Shown here: one piece after another, positions 34,530-48,073 of the stretch | Layout: each line of letters opens with the position of its first letter | Position numbering within the stretch: the first letter of the stretch is position 1 | Source: Rhynchopus sp. YZ270_cl-10 | Taxonomy: Eukaryota > Euglenozoa > Diplonemea > Diplonemida > Diplonemidae | DNA: 58,166 nucleotides | Direction: 5' to 3' | Assembly (NCBI GenBank): GCA_964035575.1 | Contig: CAXIVB010000001.1 | Span: 1-58,166 of the forward strand | The notes under the pieces: model-generated | Database searches by the model: none | Told to the model about the DNA's origin: nothing | The model's input: only the letters and a program-made list of their open reading frames with translations | Position numbers and translations under genes: made by a program

Positions 34530-34643
34530 ACGAATTCTCTCGCATTCTCTTCGTAACGCGGCCATAAGTTTCCATCATTCCTTGTGTGTGTTTTCGTTTT
34601 GAATAAGGTCCCCATGTAAATGCTGTCTTCGCTAACAATCAGA

Positions 34644-34716
34644 TCCTCCTTGGCGCAGTCGGTAGCGCGTCAGGCTGTTAACCTGCAGGTCGTTGGTTCG
34701 AACCCAACAGGAGGAG
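34644..34716 (+). tRNA. tRNA-Asn(GTT) copy 1, unit 2
   Basis: Copy of 6358-6430. Confidence 0.96.
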
Positions 34717-34971
34717 ATTTTTCATTTTTTTGAGTTTTTGACTCTATTTTTTAATTTTGAGCTAAAAATCAACGTTGTGTGTCATCTTGATGTTGAAACT
34801 ATTTTTCAGGATTTCCAAGGTTGTCTCATCAAAAAAACCAAACATCTTGAATGCTGTCCTAACTTGGAGATTCGTTACCTGAAGATAAAACAGATTTTGT
34901 CAGGTTTTTTTTGAGTTTGAAAAAGTTCAGAAAAGAATGAAAAAAGGGATCAATGCAGTGTATAAAAAAAA

Positions 34972-35053
34972 CGCGAACGGCAAGGTTCGAACTTGCGCAT
35001 GCAGAGCACACTCGCTTAGCAGGCGAGCCCCGTAACCACTTGGGTACGTCCGC
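34972..35053 (-). tRNA. tRNA-Ser(GCT), unit 2
   Basis: Copy of 6686-6767. Confidence 0.95.
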
Positions 35054-35270
35054 TTAATTACCTGTCAGTACTTAGGACGAAGCTTGTACTTTGTTTAATG
35101 ACACGTTAGTGATCACTGTGGTCACGAAAAATCATCGCAATTGTGACCACCAAAAAAAATTTTTTGGGCACGATTTCGCACGCTGGTGAGCTCATTGCAC
35201 AACGACCGACACACCATGTTTTCCAACAAATAAAAAAAATTCAGAAAAATTCAGGTATCAATACAAAAAG

Positions 35271-35343
35271 CACCTCCCGCGGGGCTCGAACCCGCGACCA
35301 CAAGGTTAAGGGCCTTGCGCTCTACCGACTGAGCTAGGGAGGC
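35271..35343 (-). tRNA. tRNA-Lys(CTT) copy 1, C33, unit 2
   Basis: Copy of 6985-7057. Confidence 0.95.
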
Positions 35344-35445
35344 TCATATTAACTTAAATCAAAGAATCAACGTGGGGTACTTGTGTGTACCTGCAACCAC
35401 CAAATTTTCCATCGTTGTTGTGTGAACAAAAGGATCCGGATTATC

Positions 35446-35517
35446 TCTCCTATGGTGTAGTGGTTAGCACCCTGGACTTTGAATCCAGTAGCCGCGGTTC
35501 AAACCCGCGTGGGAGAA
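35446..35517 (+). tRNA. tRNA-Gln(TTG), unit 2
   Basis: Copy of 7160-7231. Confidence 0.95.
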
Positions 35518-35632
35518 CTTTTCTTTTTCCAAGTGTTTTCAACATTTTTTGGAGCTTTGTCACACACATCTTCAATCTTTGCATTTGATGGCAAAAGCAT
35601 AAATCACAGAAATCAAACGAAAAGGTAAAGAA

Positions 35633-35714
35633 CGCTGACGGCAGGGTTCGAACCTGCGCGGGCAGAGCCCAGTGGATTTCAAGTCCACCTCCGTAACCAC
35701 TTGGATACGTCAGC
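35633..35714 (-). tRNA. tRNA-Ser(TGA), unit 2
   Basis: Copy of 7347-7428. Confidence 0.95.
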
Positions 35715-35790
35715 ATAGTTGAGGAAGCACAACGCCCCAGATCCTGAAAATGAGCACAAAAAAGAGAATCCAATCAATCCAAAAAGTAGG

Positions 35791-35862
35791 CACCCGCCGT
35801 GGGGATCGAACCCACGACCATTGGATTAAAAGTCCAACGCTCTACCGCTGAGCTAGGCGGGC
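35791..35862 (-). tRNA. tRNA-Lys(TTT), unit 2
   Basis: Copy of 7505-7576. Confidence 0.95.
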
Positions 35863-35975
35863 ATTCGTTTTAAAGGAAAGAGTCAATTTCAAGGCTTGTT
35901 GCGTTCTTGAAAAAAATTTACAAAAAGACGAACAGAATGTGCCCCAAGTACGTCTCCTTGAGGGACATTTATCAG

Positions 35976-36047
35976 GGGCGTTTAGCTCAGTGGTAGAGCG
36001 CCCGTTCTGCATACGGGAGGCCGAGGGTTCGAACCCCTCAATGTCCA
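35976..36047 (+). tRNA. tRNA-Ala(TGC), C33, unit 2
   Basis: Copy of 7690-7761. Confidence 0.95.
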
Positions 36048-36832
36048 TTTTTTTGCCATATTTTGTTGATTATTTTTTGGTTGGGCCAGTCAAATACACA
36101 AAAATATGAACTGACATCATTGTGCAGTGCCTGCGATGAGGATGTGTGTGATGGTCCAATTGGCGAGTCTGACCTTATAATGCGTTCAGGAACATCCAAA
36201 TGACCCATTTTCCCAACGTTTTCACATTTTTGAGCATTTTGCTATTACGCAATAGTGGTACAATAGGCATTTTACTGGGTCATTTTAACCAACTCTATCA
36301 GGACACTTCTGATGCTCCAATTGGCGATTCTGACCTCATAATGGCTTCATGAGCAGCCGAATAACCCGATTTCCCAATATTTTCACATTTTTGAACATTT
36401 TGCCATTCGTGGAATGGTGGCACAAAAGTCATTTTAGTGGGTCATTTTCGCCAACTCGATCAGGGCACTTCTGGTGCTCCAATTTGCGGTTCTGACCTCA
36501 TAATGGATTCAAGAGCACCCAAATAACCCATTTTCCCAACGTTTTCACATTTTAGACTATTTTTGCTATTGCGGAATGGCAGTACAATAGGCAGTTTACT
36601 GGGTCATTTTCGCCAACTCGATCAGGATACTTCTGATGCTCTAATCACATCGTTTAACCTCATAATGCATTCAGGAGCACTCAAATAACCCATTTTCCCA
36701 ATGTTTTCGCATTTTTGACCACTTTGCTGTTGCAGAGTATCAGTAAGATGAGGTCATGCAAATACAGTTTTGTGCACAATAGAAAAAAATAGTGTGTACC
36801 CCAGCTTGGCGATTCCTTTCGTCATTATTGTC

Positions 36833-36905
36833 GGTCGTGTAGCTCAGTCGGTAGAGCATTGGTCTAATAAGCCAACGGTCCCAGGTTCGAGCCCTGTCAC
36901 GACCA
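36833..36905 (+). tRNA. tRNA-Ile(AAT), unit 2
   Basis: Copy of 8547-8619. Confidence 0.95.
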
Positions 36906-36983
36906 ATACTTTTTCTACTACTTTGACTTCATTCACTTCAAAAAATGTTGGCCGTGTAAAAAATATGCATACCCTAAAACAAG

Positions 36984-36990
36984 GCCTCTT

Positions 36991-37039
<49 letters not shown>

Positions 37040-37056
37040 AATCCCAGGTGGAGGCA
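36984..37056 (+). tRNA. tRNA-Phe(GAA), unit 2
   Basis: Copy of 8698-8770. Confidence 0.95.
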
Positions 37057-37712
37057 CTTCTCTTTTTTTTCCCCTCAGCTCTAATAACAATTTTCAAGGT
37101 GCGCTGTGTTACCACATTGAAAAAGTGCGCTGTGCTACTACATTGGAAAAGTGCGCTGTGCTACTACATCCCAATTTTTTGGACGAAATTTTTTTGGTAT
37201 GTCGGGCACACAGCGCAGACCCCGATATGGGCGCACAGAACCCCCCCCATTGTGGGCGCACAGAACAGGCCCTCCGTTGTGGGCGCACAGCTCACTGTGT
37301 GCTGTGCAAGTTTCAGCATATGGCTTCTGGCAACAAAAACTTAAAAAAAATTTTGGCCGAAAATTATTTTTTGGCCTGCAATCAGGTTGAGCTGAGATGC
37401 TATGTAACATGTAAGTCAGTCAGTCTGTTTCATGTTCCCACTGATCAAAGTTCGTTCGAGATGGAAAGGACTGAAAAGGAAGCACATGTGGAAATGTTAA
37501 GGAATCCCCACCCATTTCCGCATGTGCTTCCGGCAACAAAAACTGATTGCTCCGGGATTTGATTTTGGTACCATTTTTCACCAAATCCAAAAAAATTGGC
37601 AGAGTAGCACAGCCGCAAACGTTAGCATTATGACACGTGTTTGCGGATGTGCTCTCACCCCCAAAAAAAATGGGCAATACAAGGCCAAAAAACAAACGCA
37701 CAAAAAGAAGTG

Positions 37713-37786
37713 TACACCTATCCGGGTTTGAACCGGAGACCTCCTCGGTGTTAACGAGGCGTCATAACCAACTAGACCATAGGTGC
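37713..37786 (-). tRNA. tRNA-Val(AAC), unit 2
   Basis: Copy of 9427-9500. Confidence 0.95.
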
Positions 37787-37907
37787 TGACATTTATATGG
37801 TTCGTAGAAACGAGATGGTGTGTGCATTCACCACCCAAAACCCAAAACTGTGTCAAAATAAAAAAAATTTTGGACAGAAGAAAATGGGAATATGGGTACA
37901 AAACGAA

Positions 37908-37979
37908 GGCTTAGTGGTCTAGTGGCATGATTCTCGCTTTGGGTGCGAGAGGTCCAGGGTTCGATTCCCTGCTGAGCCC
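37908..37979 (+). tRNA. tRNA-Pro(TGG), unit 2
   Basis: Copy of 9622-9693. Confidence 0.96.
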
Positions 37980-38086
37980 CTCTTTTTTTCGAGATTTTGT
38001 GTCACAAATTTTTTGTCAGAAAAAACAAATTGTGAAAAAACTGATTCCTTGAAAAATTGATTCTGGACAACAGAAGGAAAAAAGTG

Positions 38087-38168
38087 TGACAGGAGTGGGG
38101 TTTGAACCCACGCCTCCGAAGAGAAAGGAACTTGAGTCCTCCGCCTTAGACCTCTCGGCCATCCTGCC
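38087..38168 (-). tRNA. tRNA-Leu(CAA), unit 2
   Basis: Copy of 9801-9882. Confidence 0.95.
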
Positions 38169-38270
38169 TTGCCAACAGATTTATATTAGAAATGAAATGA
38201 GAACGGTGAGAAAGGACAACCAAAACGGAGCAAAAGGAAAAACAGAAGAAAACACAACACATAAAAAGAG

Positions 38271-38342
38271 TTCCCCGGCCGGGAATTGAACCCGGGTCTT
38301 CCGCGTGACAGGCGGAAATACTGACCTCTATACTACCGAGGA
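38271..38342 (-). tRNA. tRNA-Asp(GTC) intact, unit 2
   Basis: Copy of 9985-10056. Confidence 0.96.
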
Positions 38343-38430
38343 TACAATGAAGCCTGTTTTTAAAAAGAATGCGTCCAGAGAAAGTCTTCAATCGCACCGA
38401 ATCTGAAAAATAAAAAACAAAGAAAAGAAT

Positions 38431-38503
38431 TACCCCATGTGGGACTCGAACCCACAACCTTTGGATTAGAAGTCCAACGCGCTATCCATTGCGCCAATGG
38501 GGC
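38431..38503 (-). tRNA. tRNA-Arg(TCT), unit 2
   Basis: Copy of 10145-10217. Confidence 0.95.
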
Positions 38504-38594
38504 TTGTTTCATATTCTTTTCTTGTTTTAAGGAAGTGTCCCTTCACAGTCAACACCACCTGTAAAAATTGTGAAGGAAATTCAAAAATGAAAAG

Positions 38595-38667
38595 TACAAC
38601 TAGCTGGGATTGAACCAGCGATCTTCCGCGTGTAAGGCGGACGTCCTAACCACTAGACGATAGCTGC
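38595..38667 (-). tRNA. tRNA-Val(TAC), unit 2
   Basis: Copy of 10309-10381. Confidence 0.95.
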
Positions 38668-38768
38668 CCAAACTTAGTGAGATGTTGGCAAGGGTCTGAC
38701 CAACTTTTTTTTGGTGTGCAAAAAATTTTTTTCAAGTCAAAAAAATGGGTTCACTGAAAAAGGTTTTC

Positions 38769-38841
38769 TAGCAGAGATAGGTTTCGATCCTATGACCTGT
38801 GGGTTATGAGCCCACCGCGCTGACCACTGCGCCACTCTGCT
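38769..38841 (-). tRNA. initiator tRNA-Met(CAT), unit 2
   Basis: Copy of 10483-10555. Confidence 0.95.
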
Positions 38842-38891
38842 TCTAATTACTTCCAACGATGTTTTCTACATGCCCAGCTTAAAAAAGGCTA

Positions 38892-38962
38892 TGCGACCGC
38901 CGGGAATCGAACCCGGGTCGAACCCTTGGGAGGGGTCCATCATGCCACTAGACCACGGTCGC
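38892..38962 (-). tRNA. tRNA-Gly(CCC), unit 2
   Basis: Copy of 10606-10676. Confidence 0.95.
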
Positions 38963-38988
38963 CTTATCAAGGGATAAAAGGGCTCGAC

Positions 38989-39061
38989 GCTCTCGTGGCC
39001 TAGTGGTTAAGGCACAGGTCTTATGAGCCTGGGATCGCGGGTTCAAACCCCGCCGGGAGCA
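38989..39061 (+). tRNA. tRNA-Ile(TAT), unit 2
   Basis: Copy of 10703-10775. Confidence 0.94.
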
Positions 39062-39143
39062 AAGCCTTTTTTTTGTTCTGTGAAACACTGTTCATTCCTC
39101 CTGTTCTTTCGATGACTCCTCCAGAAGTTGCAAAGGAACAGTA

Positions 39144-39225
39144 GCGGACGTATCCAAGTGGTTACGGAGGTGCACTCGAAATGCATTGGGCTCTGCCCGC
39201 GCAGGTTCAAATCCTGCCGTCCGCG
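39144..39225 (+). tRNA. tRNA-Ser(CGA), unit 2
   Basis: Copy of 10858-10939. Confidence 0.95.
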
Positions 39226-39955
39226 TTATTGTCTTTTTGCTGTGTAGGGGGAACCCTGTACATTCCATACATCTCAAATAGCCCAAATAAATTTTCACTG
39301 GGAGTAAGTGATTAGGGCTGATTAGGGATGTGTGATGCTCCAATTTGCGGTTACGACTTCATAATGGATTCAGGAGCATCCAAACATCCCATTTTCCCGT
39401 TAGTTTCCCATTTTTGACGATCTGGCTATTGCAGAATAGAGGTGAAAATGACATTTTGCTGGGTCATTTTCGCGAACTCGATTAGGGCACTTCTGATGCT
39501 CTAATTTGCGGTTACAACCTCATAATGAATTCAGGAGCATCCGAATGACCCATTATCCCAACGTTTTCACATTTTGGACGATCTTGCTATTGCGGAGTAT
39601 CCGGTGGAAAATCGGAAAATTCCATGTGTACCGTGTTTCACTGGGAGTAAGTGATTAGGACATGTGTGATGCTCCAATTTGCGGTTCCGACCTCATGATG
39701 GCTTCAGGAGCATCCAAATAACCCGTTTTCCCAACGTTTTCGCATTTTTGACCAGTTGGGCTGTTGCGGAATAGCAGGTAAAAACGGTCATTTTGGCCAC
39801 CTCAATTAGGGCACTTCTGATGCTCCAATCAAATCGTCCGACCTCATAATGGGTTCGGGAGCACCCAAATAACACATATTCCCAACGTTTTCGCGTTTTT
39901 GATCCTGTGTGAGCAATCCAGAACAACTTTCTGCTTCAGTAAAGAAAAGTAAAAA

Positions 39956-40074
39956 GGATTCAAGCACCCGGACTTCCCAGCTGGTCACCCACGCCAGTAC
40001 TATCCAGGCCTGCTGGTGCTTAACTTCTCAAATCAGGCGGGATGAGGTGTATTCACCAGAGTATGGCCGAATCC
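39956..40074 (-). rRNA. 5S rRNA copy 1, unit 2
   Basis: Copy of 11670-11788. Confidence 0.97.
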
Positions 40075-40158
40075 AATACTGAGTCATGATGGACAACATG
40101 TGAACAGGTTGTTTGTGACCTAACAACGAACCAGAAATAGGACAGTGAACAAAAAACA

Positions 40159-40231
40159 AGGCACTAGAGGGGATCGAACCCTCGACCTCTCGCTTACTGG
40201 GCGAGCGCTCTAACCACTGAGCTATAGCGCC
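40159..40231 (-). tRNA. tRNA-Thr(AGT), C33, unit 2
   Basis: Copy of 11873-11945. Confidence 0.95.
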
Positions 40232-40352
40232 ATGCTTTCTCTCCATCTTCTTTTCTTTGAAGGGGGTCTTTTGAAATGTACAGAGCACGCATCAAAAATT
40301 TCCTTCATACCTCCGCGATGGTGAAAAAATTTTTAACGAAGGAGCCTAGTAA

Positions 40353-40434
40353 GGCGAGGTGGCCGAGTGGTCTAAGGCGTTACGTTCAGGTCGTAGTCTC
40401 TTCGGGGGCGTGAGTTCAAACCTCACCCTCGTCA
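40353..40434 (+). tRNA. tRNA-Leu(CAG), unit 2
   Basis: Copy of 12067-12148. Confidence 0.95.
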
Positions 40435-40512
40435 CTTTTTCTTCGTTGTGTGATCACTTAAAAGCCTATTTCGGCCCAAAGCTTGTTGTTTTAAAGAAGC
40501 ATCATAATTGTG

Positions 40513-40584
40513 GGGCTCTTAGCTCAGTGGAAGAGCGCCCGTTCCGCATACGGGAGGCCGAGAGTTCGAACCTCTCAGGGTCCA
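40513..40584 (+). tRNA. tRNA-Ala(CGC), C33, unit 2
   Basis: Copy of 12227-12298. Confidence 0.95.
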
Positions 40585-40661
40585 CAGTTTTTTTTTCCCC
40601 TGTTTTGTTTCTCCTGTGTAAATTGGTTCTCAGAGCTTTCACACCTTGCTCCCTAAAATGT

Positions 40662-40733
40662 GGCTGTTTAGCTCAGTGGTAGAGCACATCATCCGTAATG
40701 ATGGGGTCGTGGGTTCAATCCCCACAGCGGCCT
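40662..40733 (+). tRNA. tRNA-Thr(CGT), C33, unit 2
   Basis: Copy of 12376-12447. Confidence 0.95.
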
Positions 40734-40840
40734 AGGTTTTTTTCAGAGCTCCCCAAGAATTTCCAACCTAACTTGGGGTTTGTGGGTTTGCGGTCACTGG
40801 TGCACACATGGCCTGTGGACGGGCAGGGACAAAAAAAATT

Positions 40841-41170
40841 GGGTGCTTGCGTTGTGTGCTGGATCGGGACCACCAGTAAACTGGCAATCCCACATCCAGT
40901 TCTAATATTTGAAGTGTGAAATAGAACGCAATCGGAAGATTAGTTTACACGAATGTAAGAATAATATCGTCATGGTAATATTCTGTACAGATTGTACGGG
41001 ATTTACTATCATATGAGAGTAGTCCGTCGCAGGCCACATCGGGCCCGCAACATGACCGGTCTTCACACAAAATTGTAAAAGAATTTTCCTTGGAAAAAAT
41101 GTCTTTTTCAAGTTTTTGTTGTTGCTGAACGAGTTGTTTGGTTTCGAAGTAGCACACTAACTTAGCACCC
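40841..41170 (-). ncRNA. RNA X copy A, unit 2
   Basis: Copy of 12555-12884 with its upstream element at 41194-41227. Confidence 0.8.
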
Positions 41171-41280
41171 AAACATGCAGCAAACATCGGAATACAAGAC
41201 AGGGTCGTCTTGTTGGAGGTGGGTCAGGGTCTGGACATCCTCAAATGTGCACACCTAATACAACAGAAGAAAAGGAAAAA

Positions 41281-41399
41281 GGATTCAAGCACCCGGACTT
41301 CCCAGCTGGTCACCCACGCCAGTACTATCCAGGCCTGCTGGTGCTTAACTTCTCAAATCAGGCGGGATGAGGTGTATTCACCAGAGTATGGCCGAATCC
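41281..41399 (-). rRNA. 5S rRNA copy 2, unit 2
   Basis: Copy of 12995-13113. Confidence 0.97.
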
Positions 41400-41514
41400 A
41401 ATAATAGGTCTGGATAGAAAAGCTGGGAAGACTTATTACCAGTCCGTTTTTACCTGAGAAGTTAGACACCTCCAAGCCTGGATAGTACTGGCGCGGGTGA
41501 CCAACTGGATAAAT

Positions 41515-44500
41515 ACACCGAAAAATAGATCTAAATTGTCAGACCGGTTCTTAGCTGTGCGCATCCATAAAAAACTAAAAAAATACTTGCGTCAGAAAAT
41601 CCTAGTGTGTTGTACCGTGGTCCGATATTCTTTCGGTCCCGGGTTCAACACCTGAGACAGATAATATATTTTGACTTTTTCAGATTTTTCTCATTTTTTT
41701 GTCTCCTCACTCTTTCTGAGAATCTTCAAAATTGTCAAAAGTGAGAAATTTTTGGGAAAATGGCATATTTAGGGGCTCCTGAATCCATTATGAGGTCAGA
41801 TGAATCAATCTGAGCATCACACATATCCTAATAGACAAAATGTCCGTTTATCAAAATACCTGAAAATGCCTCTTTATCCTATCTAAGGATGTCAGAAACC
41901 CTTAAAAGTGCAAAAATCTTGGGAATATAGGGTTTTTGGGCCATTCTGAATCCATTGCGGGGTCGGACGATTTGATTGGAGCATCAGAAGTATCCTAATC
42001 GGTAAAATGTCGCAAAAATATGGGCAAAATGCCTTTATACCCTATCTAAGCAATTAGAATGTGCTCTAAAACGCAAAAATCTTGGGAATATGGGGTTTTT
42101 GGGCACATCTGAGTTCATTGCGGGGTCGTACGATCAGATCTGAGCATCACATAATGTCTAGAATTTTACAGGTGCAACAAACACCTGTATTTTGGTGTAA
42201 CATGCATATAACCATATCTGAATACCTTAAATTTGCACGAAAATGCAAAAATCTTGGGAATATGGGTTTTTTGGGCACATCTGAGTCAATTGCGGGGTCG
42301 CACGATCAGATCCGAGCATCACACAATACCTAGAATTTCAACTATGCAATAAACATGTCTATTTTGGGTAAAATGGCTAATAACCACATGTAAGTAGCTT
42401 AAAAATGCTCTAAAATGCAATAATCTTGGGAATATGGGGTTTTTGGGCACATTTGAGTTCATTGCGGGGTCGCACGATCAGATCCGAGTATCACACAATG
42501 TCTAGAATTTCAAAAAAGCAACAATCACATGTATTTTGGTGTAAAATGCATATAACCATATCTGAATGTCTCAAATACGCATGAAAATGAAGAAATCTTG
42601 GGTATATAGGGTTTTTGGGCACATCTGAGTCAATTGCGGGGTCGTACGGTCAGATCCGAGCATCAGACAATGTCTAGAATTTTAGCTATGCAACAAACAC
42701 CTGTATATTGGGTAAAATGGCTAATAATCATATCTAAATGGCTCATATATGCTCGAAAATGCAAAAATCTTGGGAATGTGGGGTTTTTGGGCATTTTTGA
42801 GTCAATTGCGGGGTCGTACGATCAGATTAGAGCATCACACAATGTCTCAAATTTTACAGGTGCAACAAACACCTGTATTTTGGTGTAACATGCAAACAAC
42901 CATATCTAAATACCTCAAATTTGCACGAAAATGAAGAAATCTTGGGTATATAGGGTTTTTGGGCCAATCTGAGTCAATTGCGGGGTCGCACGGTCAATTC
43001 CGAGTATCAGGCCCTCTCTACAACTTAGCCGGTGCTCAAACATAGGGGTTACAGGCAAATATACCTGTACACAGGCATATGACCTCTGTACGAACCTTCT
43101 TTTCACTCGAAAATGCAATTTTCTTGGGTATATGGGGTATTTGAGCACATCTGAGTCAGTTGCGGGGTCGTACGCTCAGATCCGAGCATCACACACTGTC
43201 TAACTGAGAAATATTTTGAAAAAAGTCGATTTTTTGGTGAAAATATTTTTCACAGAAAATCGAATTTTACTATTAAGATTGGCTTTGGGCATGACCCAGT
43301 AAGGTTACTATGGGCCCCATGGGACATATACACCCGAATACCAGGCCGTATTTTCAAAAAGTTGATAATCCCAGTATATGGTATGGCCCTGTGGTACGAA
43401 ATTTTTGGCCGAAAAAATCGACCAAAAAATCGTCATTTTTGGGGGTCACGGTGACAAAAAGTTGCATTTTTTCACGAAAAATGGTCGGAATGTGACTTGA
43501 ATGGGCTCTAATGGGTATATTATGCACATAACATACCTAAATTATGTCGATATTTCACCGGCGGAGCCGAAAAAATCGATTTTCAGGGTGTGCAAAACTG
43601 TAAAAATGACGAAAATCGGAAAAATGACGATTTTTTGGTGAAAATATTTTTCACAGAAAATCGAATTTTACTATTAAGATTGGCTTTGGGCATGACCCAG
43701 TAAGGTTACTATGGGCCCCATGGGACATATACACCCGAATACCAGGCCGTATTTTCAAAAAGTTGATAATCCCAGTATATGGTATGGCCCTGTGGTACGA
43801 AATTTTTGGCCGAAAAAATCGACCAAAAAATCGTCATTTTTCGGGGTCACGGTGACAAAAAGTTGCATTTTTTCACGAAAAATGGTCGGAATGTGACTTG
43901 AATGGGCTCTAATGGGTATATTATGCACATAACATACCTAAATTATGTCGATATTTCACCGGCGGAGCCGAAAAAATCGATTTTCAGGGTGTGCAAAACT
44001 GTAAAAATGACGAAAATCGGAAAAATGACGATTTTTTGGTCAAAATATTTTTCACAGAAAATCGAATTTTACTATTAAGATTGGCTTTCGGCATGACCCA
44101 GTAAGGTTACTATGGGCCCCATGGGACATATACACCCGAATACCAGGCCGTATTTTCAAAAAGTTGATAATCCCAGTATATGGTATGGCCCTGTGGTACG
44201 AAATTTTTGGCCGAAAAAATCGACCAAAAAATCGTCATTTTTGGGGGTCACGGTGACAAAAAGTTGCATTTTTTCACGAAAAATGGTCGGAATGTGACTT
44301 GAATGGGCTCTAATGGGTATATTATGCACATAACATACCTAAATTATGTCGATATTTCACCGGCGGAGCCGAAAAAATCGATTTTCAGGGTGTGCAAAAC
44401 TGTAAAAATCACCAAAATCCCAAAAATCACGATTTTTTTTCAAAAATATTTTTTTCAAAAAAATCGATTTTAAAATATTGGTTTGGCTTGTGCGGGGACC

Positions 44501-47500
44501 TGAATCTGGGGCAACATACCCTGTGGGACATACTGGGCCCGATGCAAGGCCGATTTTTCAAAAATATGGTTGCCCCGGTAGACGGTATGGCCCTGCAGGT
44601 CAGTGCATCGGGCCAAAAATCATGAAAAAATCATGATTTTGGGGTCTGGCACCCCATGGGCACATATATCTGGGGGTGTGAAATATGCATGGAATCGACC
44701 GATTGGGGGTGTTATAGGTCCTGGGGGCCCACATGGGCCATATTTCACGCTATTGGGTCACGGGAAAGTGATTTTGACATTTTTTCATCGATTTTAGCTG
44801 TGAGAACCCTTCAAAAACACTGATTTTGGGGTGTTTCTGAGACGGTACGCTATCCCCAGGGTCATATTAGGTATTAGTCCGGTCGACTTTTTGAAAAAAC
44901 GACCCCGCAATGGACTCAGGGGTGCCAGATAGTGTATATGCACCAGAATGGATTCACGGGAAAAGTCAAAATTGGGTGTCAGATACATGCTGCCATAAGT
45001 GACGAATTTCAAAAGTTGAGATTTTTCGAAAATCAGGGTTCAGTACACGCTGTACCCAATCCTGGGGGCCAAAATTTTCAACTTTTTGAAAAAACGGGCG
45101 GTATATGGCCCTAAATTGTCAAAATGAGTTAATTGCGACCTCGGACGGCCTCCGGAGATGAGTAGAAGTTTATTTACTGAAAAAAAAAGTCAAAACACAG
45201 GCAAAATCCCACCTTCCACAGGTACAGTCAAAACTTTTATCCAGATCTCATGTTTTTTCAAAAAATTTTAAATTGTTTTTATGACTAACACCTCCGAAAT
45301 TTTTCCTGATAAGATGGAATATGGTCCTGTCGTAGTATGCAGTGTGTTTGCAGGCAAAAATTTGCATTTTCTCGCCCCAGACATTTTTTTATACATAAAA
45401 GTGCATAAAGGGACCCCTGACCCCAAAATCCGGGTTCCAGCTTTTTGAAGGGGTCACCCTACAGGCCACCTCAAAAAGTTGGCCCGTAGGGCCAACTTTT
45501 TGAAAAAACGGGGTTGCGATGTGTCCTGGGGGCCCGAAGGGCCCCCAGGACACATCGCTGGGAAAAAAATATTAGGTTTTTTGGGGTCTATATAGGGTTG
45601 CTGTGGGGGTCACATGGCCGAAAAATGGCCATTTTTGGCCTATTTTTGGCCATTTTTTTAAGGTAAAAAATCCACTTTTTTTTTGTACATCCCCTTGCCC
45701 CCGGTAAAATTTACCAAACATATGGCCCTGTTGGACATACTGGGCCCATGAGTCGGTCGCTGGATCACCAAACTAGTTGCCCTATTTGCTAAAATCATGT
45801 TTTCAGGGTCAAAAATAGGGTGTTTTTTAGGGTCAAAAATAGGGTGTTTTTCAGGGGTATGTTAACCACGTATGTGTCTTAGGGACCAAATTTTCCAGGA
45901 ATGTGAACCAATCGGGTCGCAATGGGTCCAGGGGGCCCGGAGGGCCCCCATGCAGGGAAAATTTGCAACAATCCTGGGCAATGCTGGGGGCCGATAGGGT
46001 GTGCCTATACACGTGTTTTTACGTGTTTTTGGGCACTTTTCAGGATTTTCGAAAATTTTTGCAACACCAAAATCAAAAATTTCGGTCTAGGAGGCCCATA
46101 TCTGGAAAAAATCGATATTCCAATGGCCTCATTGGGACATATTGGGCCCAGGACCCTATTTTCAGGTCCCAGGAAAAGCCAAACCAATAAAAAAAATAGC
46201 TCAGGCGACCCCCAAAAATAGGCGAAAAACAGCCATTTTTAGGGTGTTTTTTAGGGGTATTTTTACACACACAAATTGTTTACCATAGCACACCCCCAGG
46301 CTGCCTCAAAATTTTATCTTTATTTGATTTTTCCAACCCACATAGGGGTATTGGAGGCACAACTTTCACCAAGCCTGGGGAATTCGGCACTGCACACACA
46401 CAACTGAAAAAGGCAAAAATCACCTGTTTTTCAAGGTGTCGCAGGGTAAATGTTGTTCCTTAAAAACCAAATTTTTTCTAAAAAATCGGCCCTGCGGGTG
46501 AAAAAACGACACTATGGGGGGTATTCCAGGGTGTGGGGGCCCCAAAAATCCGGTTTAAGACCACGAGAGGGTCCGAATACACACCTGAGAAGGTCCCGGG
46601 GAGTAAAAAAATGGCCATTTTTGGGGGGTCAAAATCTCACTTTTTGGGGGGATGTTTGTATACCCAGTACCGACCCACTAGCTGGGATGCCCAACTTTTC
46701 GCGAATATGGGGGCCCGTAGGGCCCCCGGGGCCCAGGGGGCCCAAAATATCGTGTTGCAGATGCCAGGAGAACATGTTTCAATATTTTGGATACATTTTT
46801 CCATAGGGTCATTTTCAAAAGCACTGATTTTAGGGGTATTGAGCGAGGTACCCATACCCATGGGTTATCCTATATATTAGTTTTCACTCGGATGTGAAAA
46901 AACGATGTCGCAATGGATTCAGGGGGCCCAAATAGGGTATATGGCCCAGGAAATTTTCAAAAAGTTGACCCAACCAGGTATACAGGCATACAAGCCGGTA
47001 GGTCAACAGATAGGGTGTTTTCCGCACCCAAAATATGGGGTCATGACCATGTGGGTCAGACCTGAATTGATAAATGTTTCGCACAGGTTTTCGCGAATAC
47101 CCCCTCTATTCCGAATGCGCTACAAGAGTTTTAAATTTTTGGCTATTTAGATTCACTTTTAAAAACAAAATGGGTCTCCAGAACACACATGAGGTTCAAC
47201 ATGTACCTCTACAGAAACCTTGGTTTTGGTCGGATTTTGAGGCCAATTTTTGGGTTCCCACCAATTTCCTAGGGTATACTGGGATATTGCCCGTGTGTCC
47301 AAAAGTGATTTTTGGGGCCTTAGGACCCCGGAGAATCCATTTAACGGTCGTTTTTGCACCGGAAAGACCTATCTAGTACCCAAAAATCGAATTTTCATAT
47401 TTTTGAAAAAGTGACCAAAAATCGACTTTTTTTGGTAACATTGTATGGCATAAATTATTCTACATAATGTGTGATGCTTGAATAAAAACTTACGACCCCA

Positions 47501-48073
47501 TAATGTACTCGGAACTCACCCATGTAATTGTTGAGAAAAAAAAACTTTCCGAAAAAATGAAATTTCAACCCGAATATGCACATTTGGGTCATTTTACGGC
47601 TATGTAGGTCATTTTGTATGTGTTTTTCGATTATATAGGTGATTAGGATATGTGTGATACTCAGATTAAATCGTAAGACCCCGCAATTGACTCAAATGTG
47701 CCCAAAAACCCTATATACCCAAGATTATTAACTTTTCCAGCATATTGGACATCCTTAGGTATGGTTATAAGCCATGATACGGCTATTGCTGGAAAAATAG
47801 CCGTAAATTGTGGTTGGTATTGATTTCAGAAATTATGTGATGCTTAGATCATGCCATAGACGCTTTTAATGGATTCATATGAGCTCATACTACCCATATA
47901 CCCCTTCAGAAGCCCCTTTTGACTCTTATGAATATCCTTATATAGGCTTCCACTTGTGCAGAACCTTCTCAGTGTACAAGATGTTAGGTACAAAAAAACC
48001 ATCATATTTTTTACACTACTGGCATGCTTCCCAGGACACGTCTGTACTCAGAACGTTGTAGAGAAAAAAGGCA
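41515..48073. repeat. satellite-rich interior, unit 2
   Basis: Repeats the 13229-19787 layout: 172-bp satellite, 401-bp triplet, decayed GC-rich repeats with two perfect hairpins, satellite pieces and SL spacer. Confidence 0.9.
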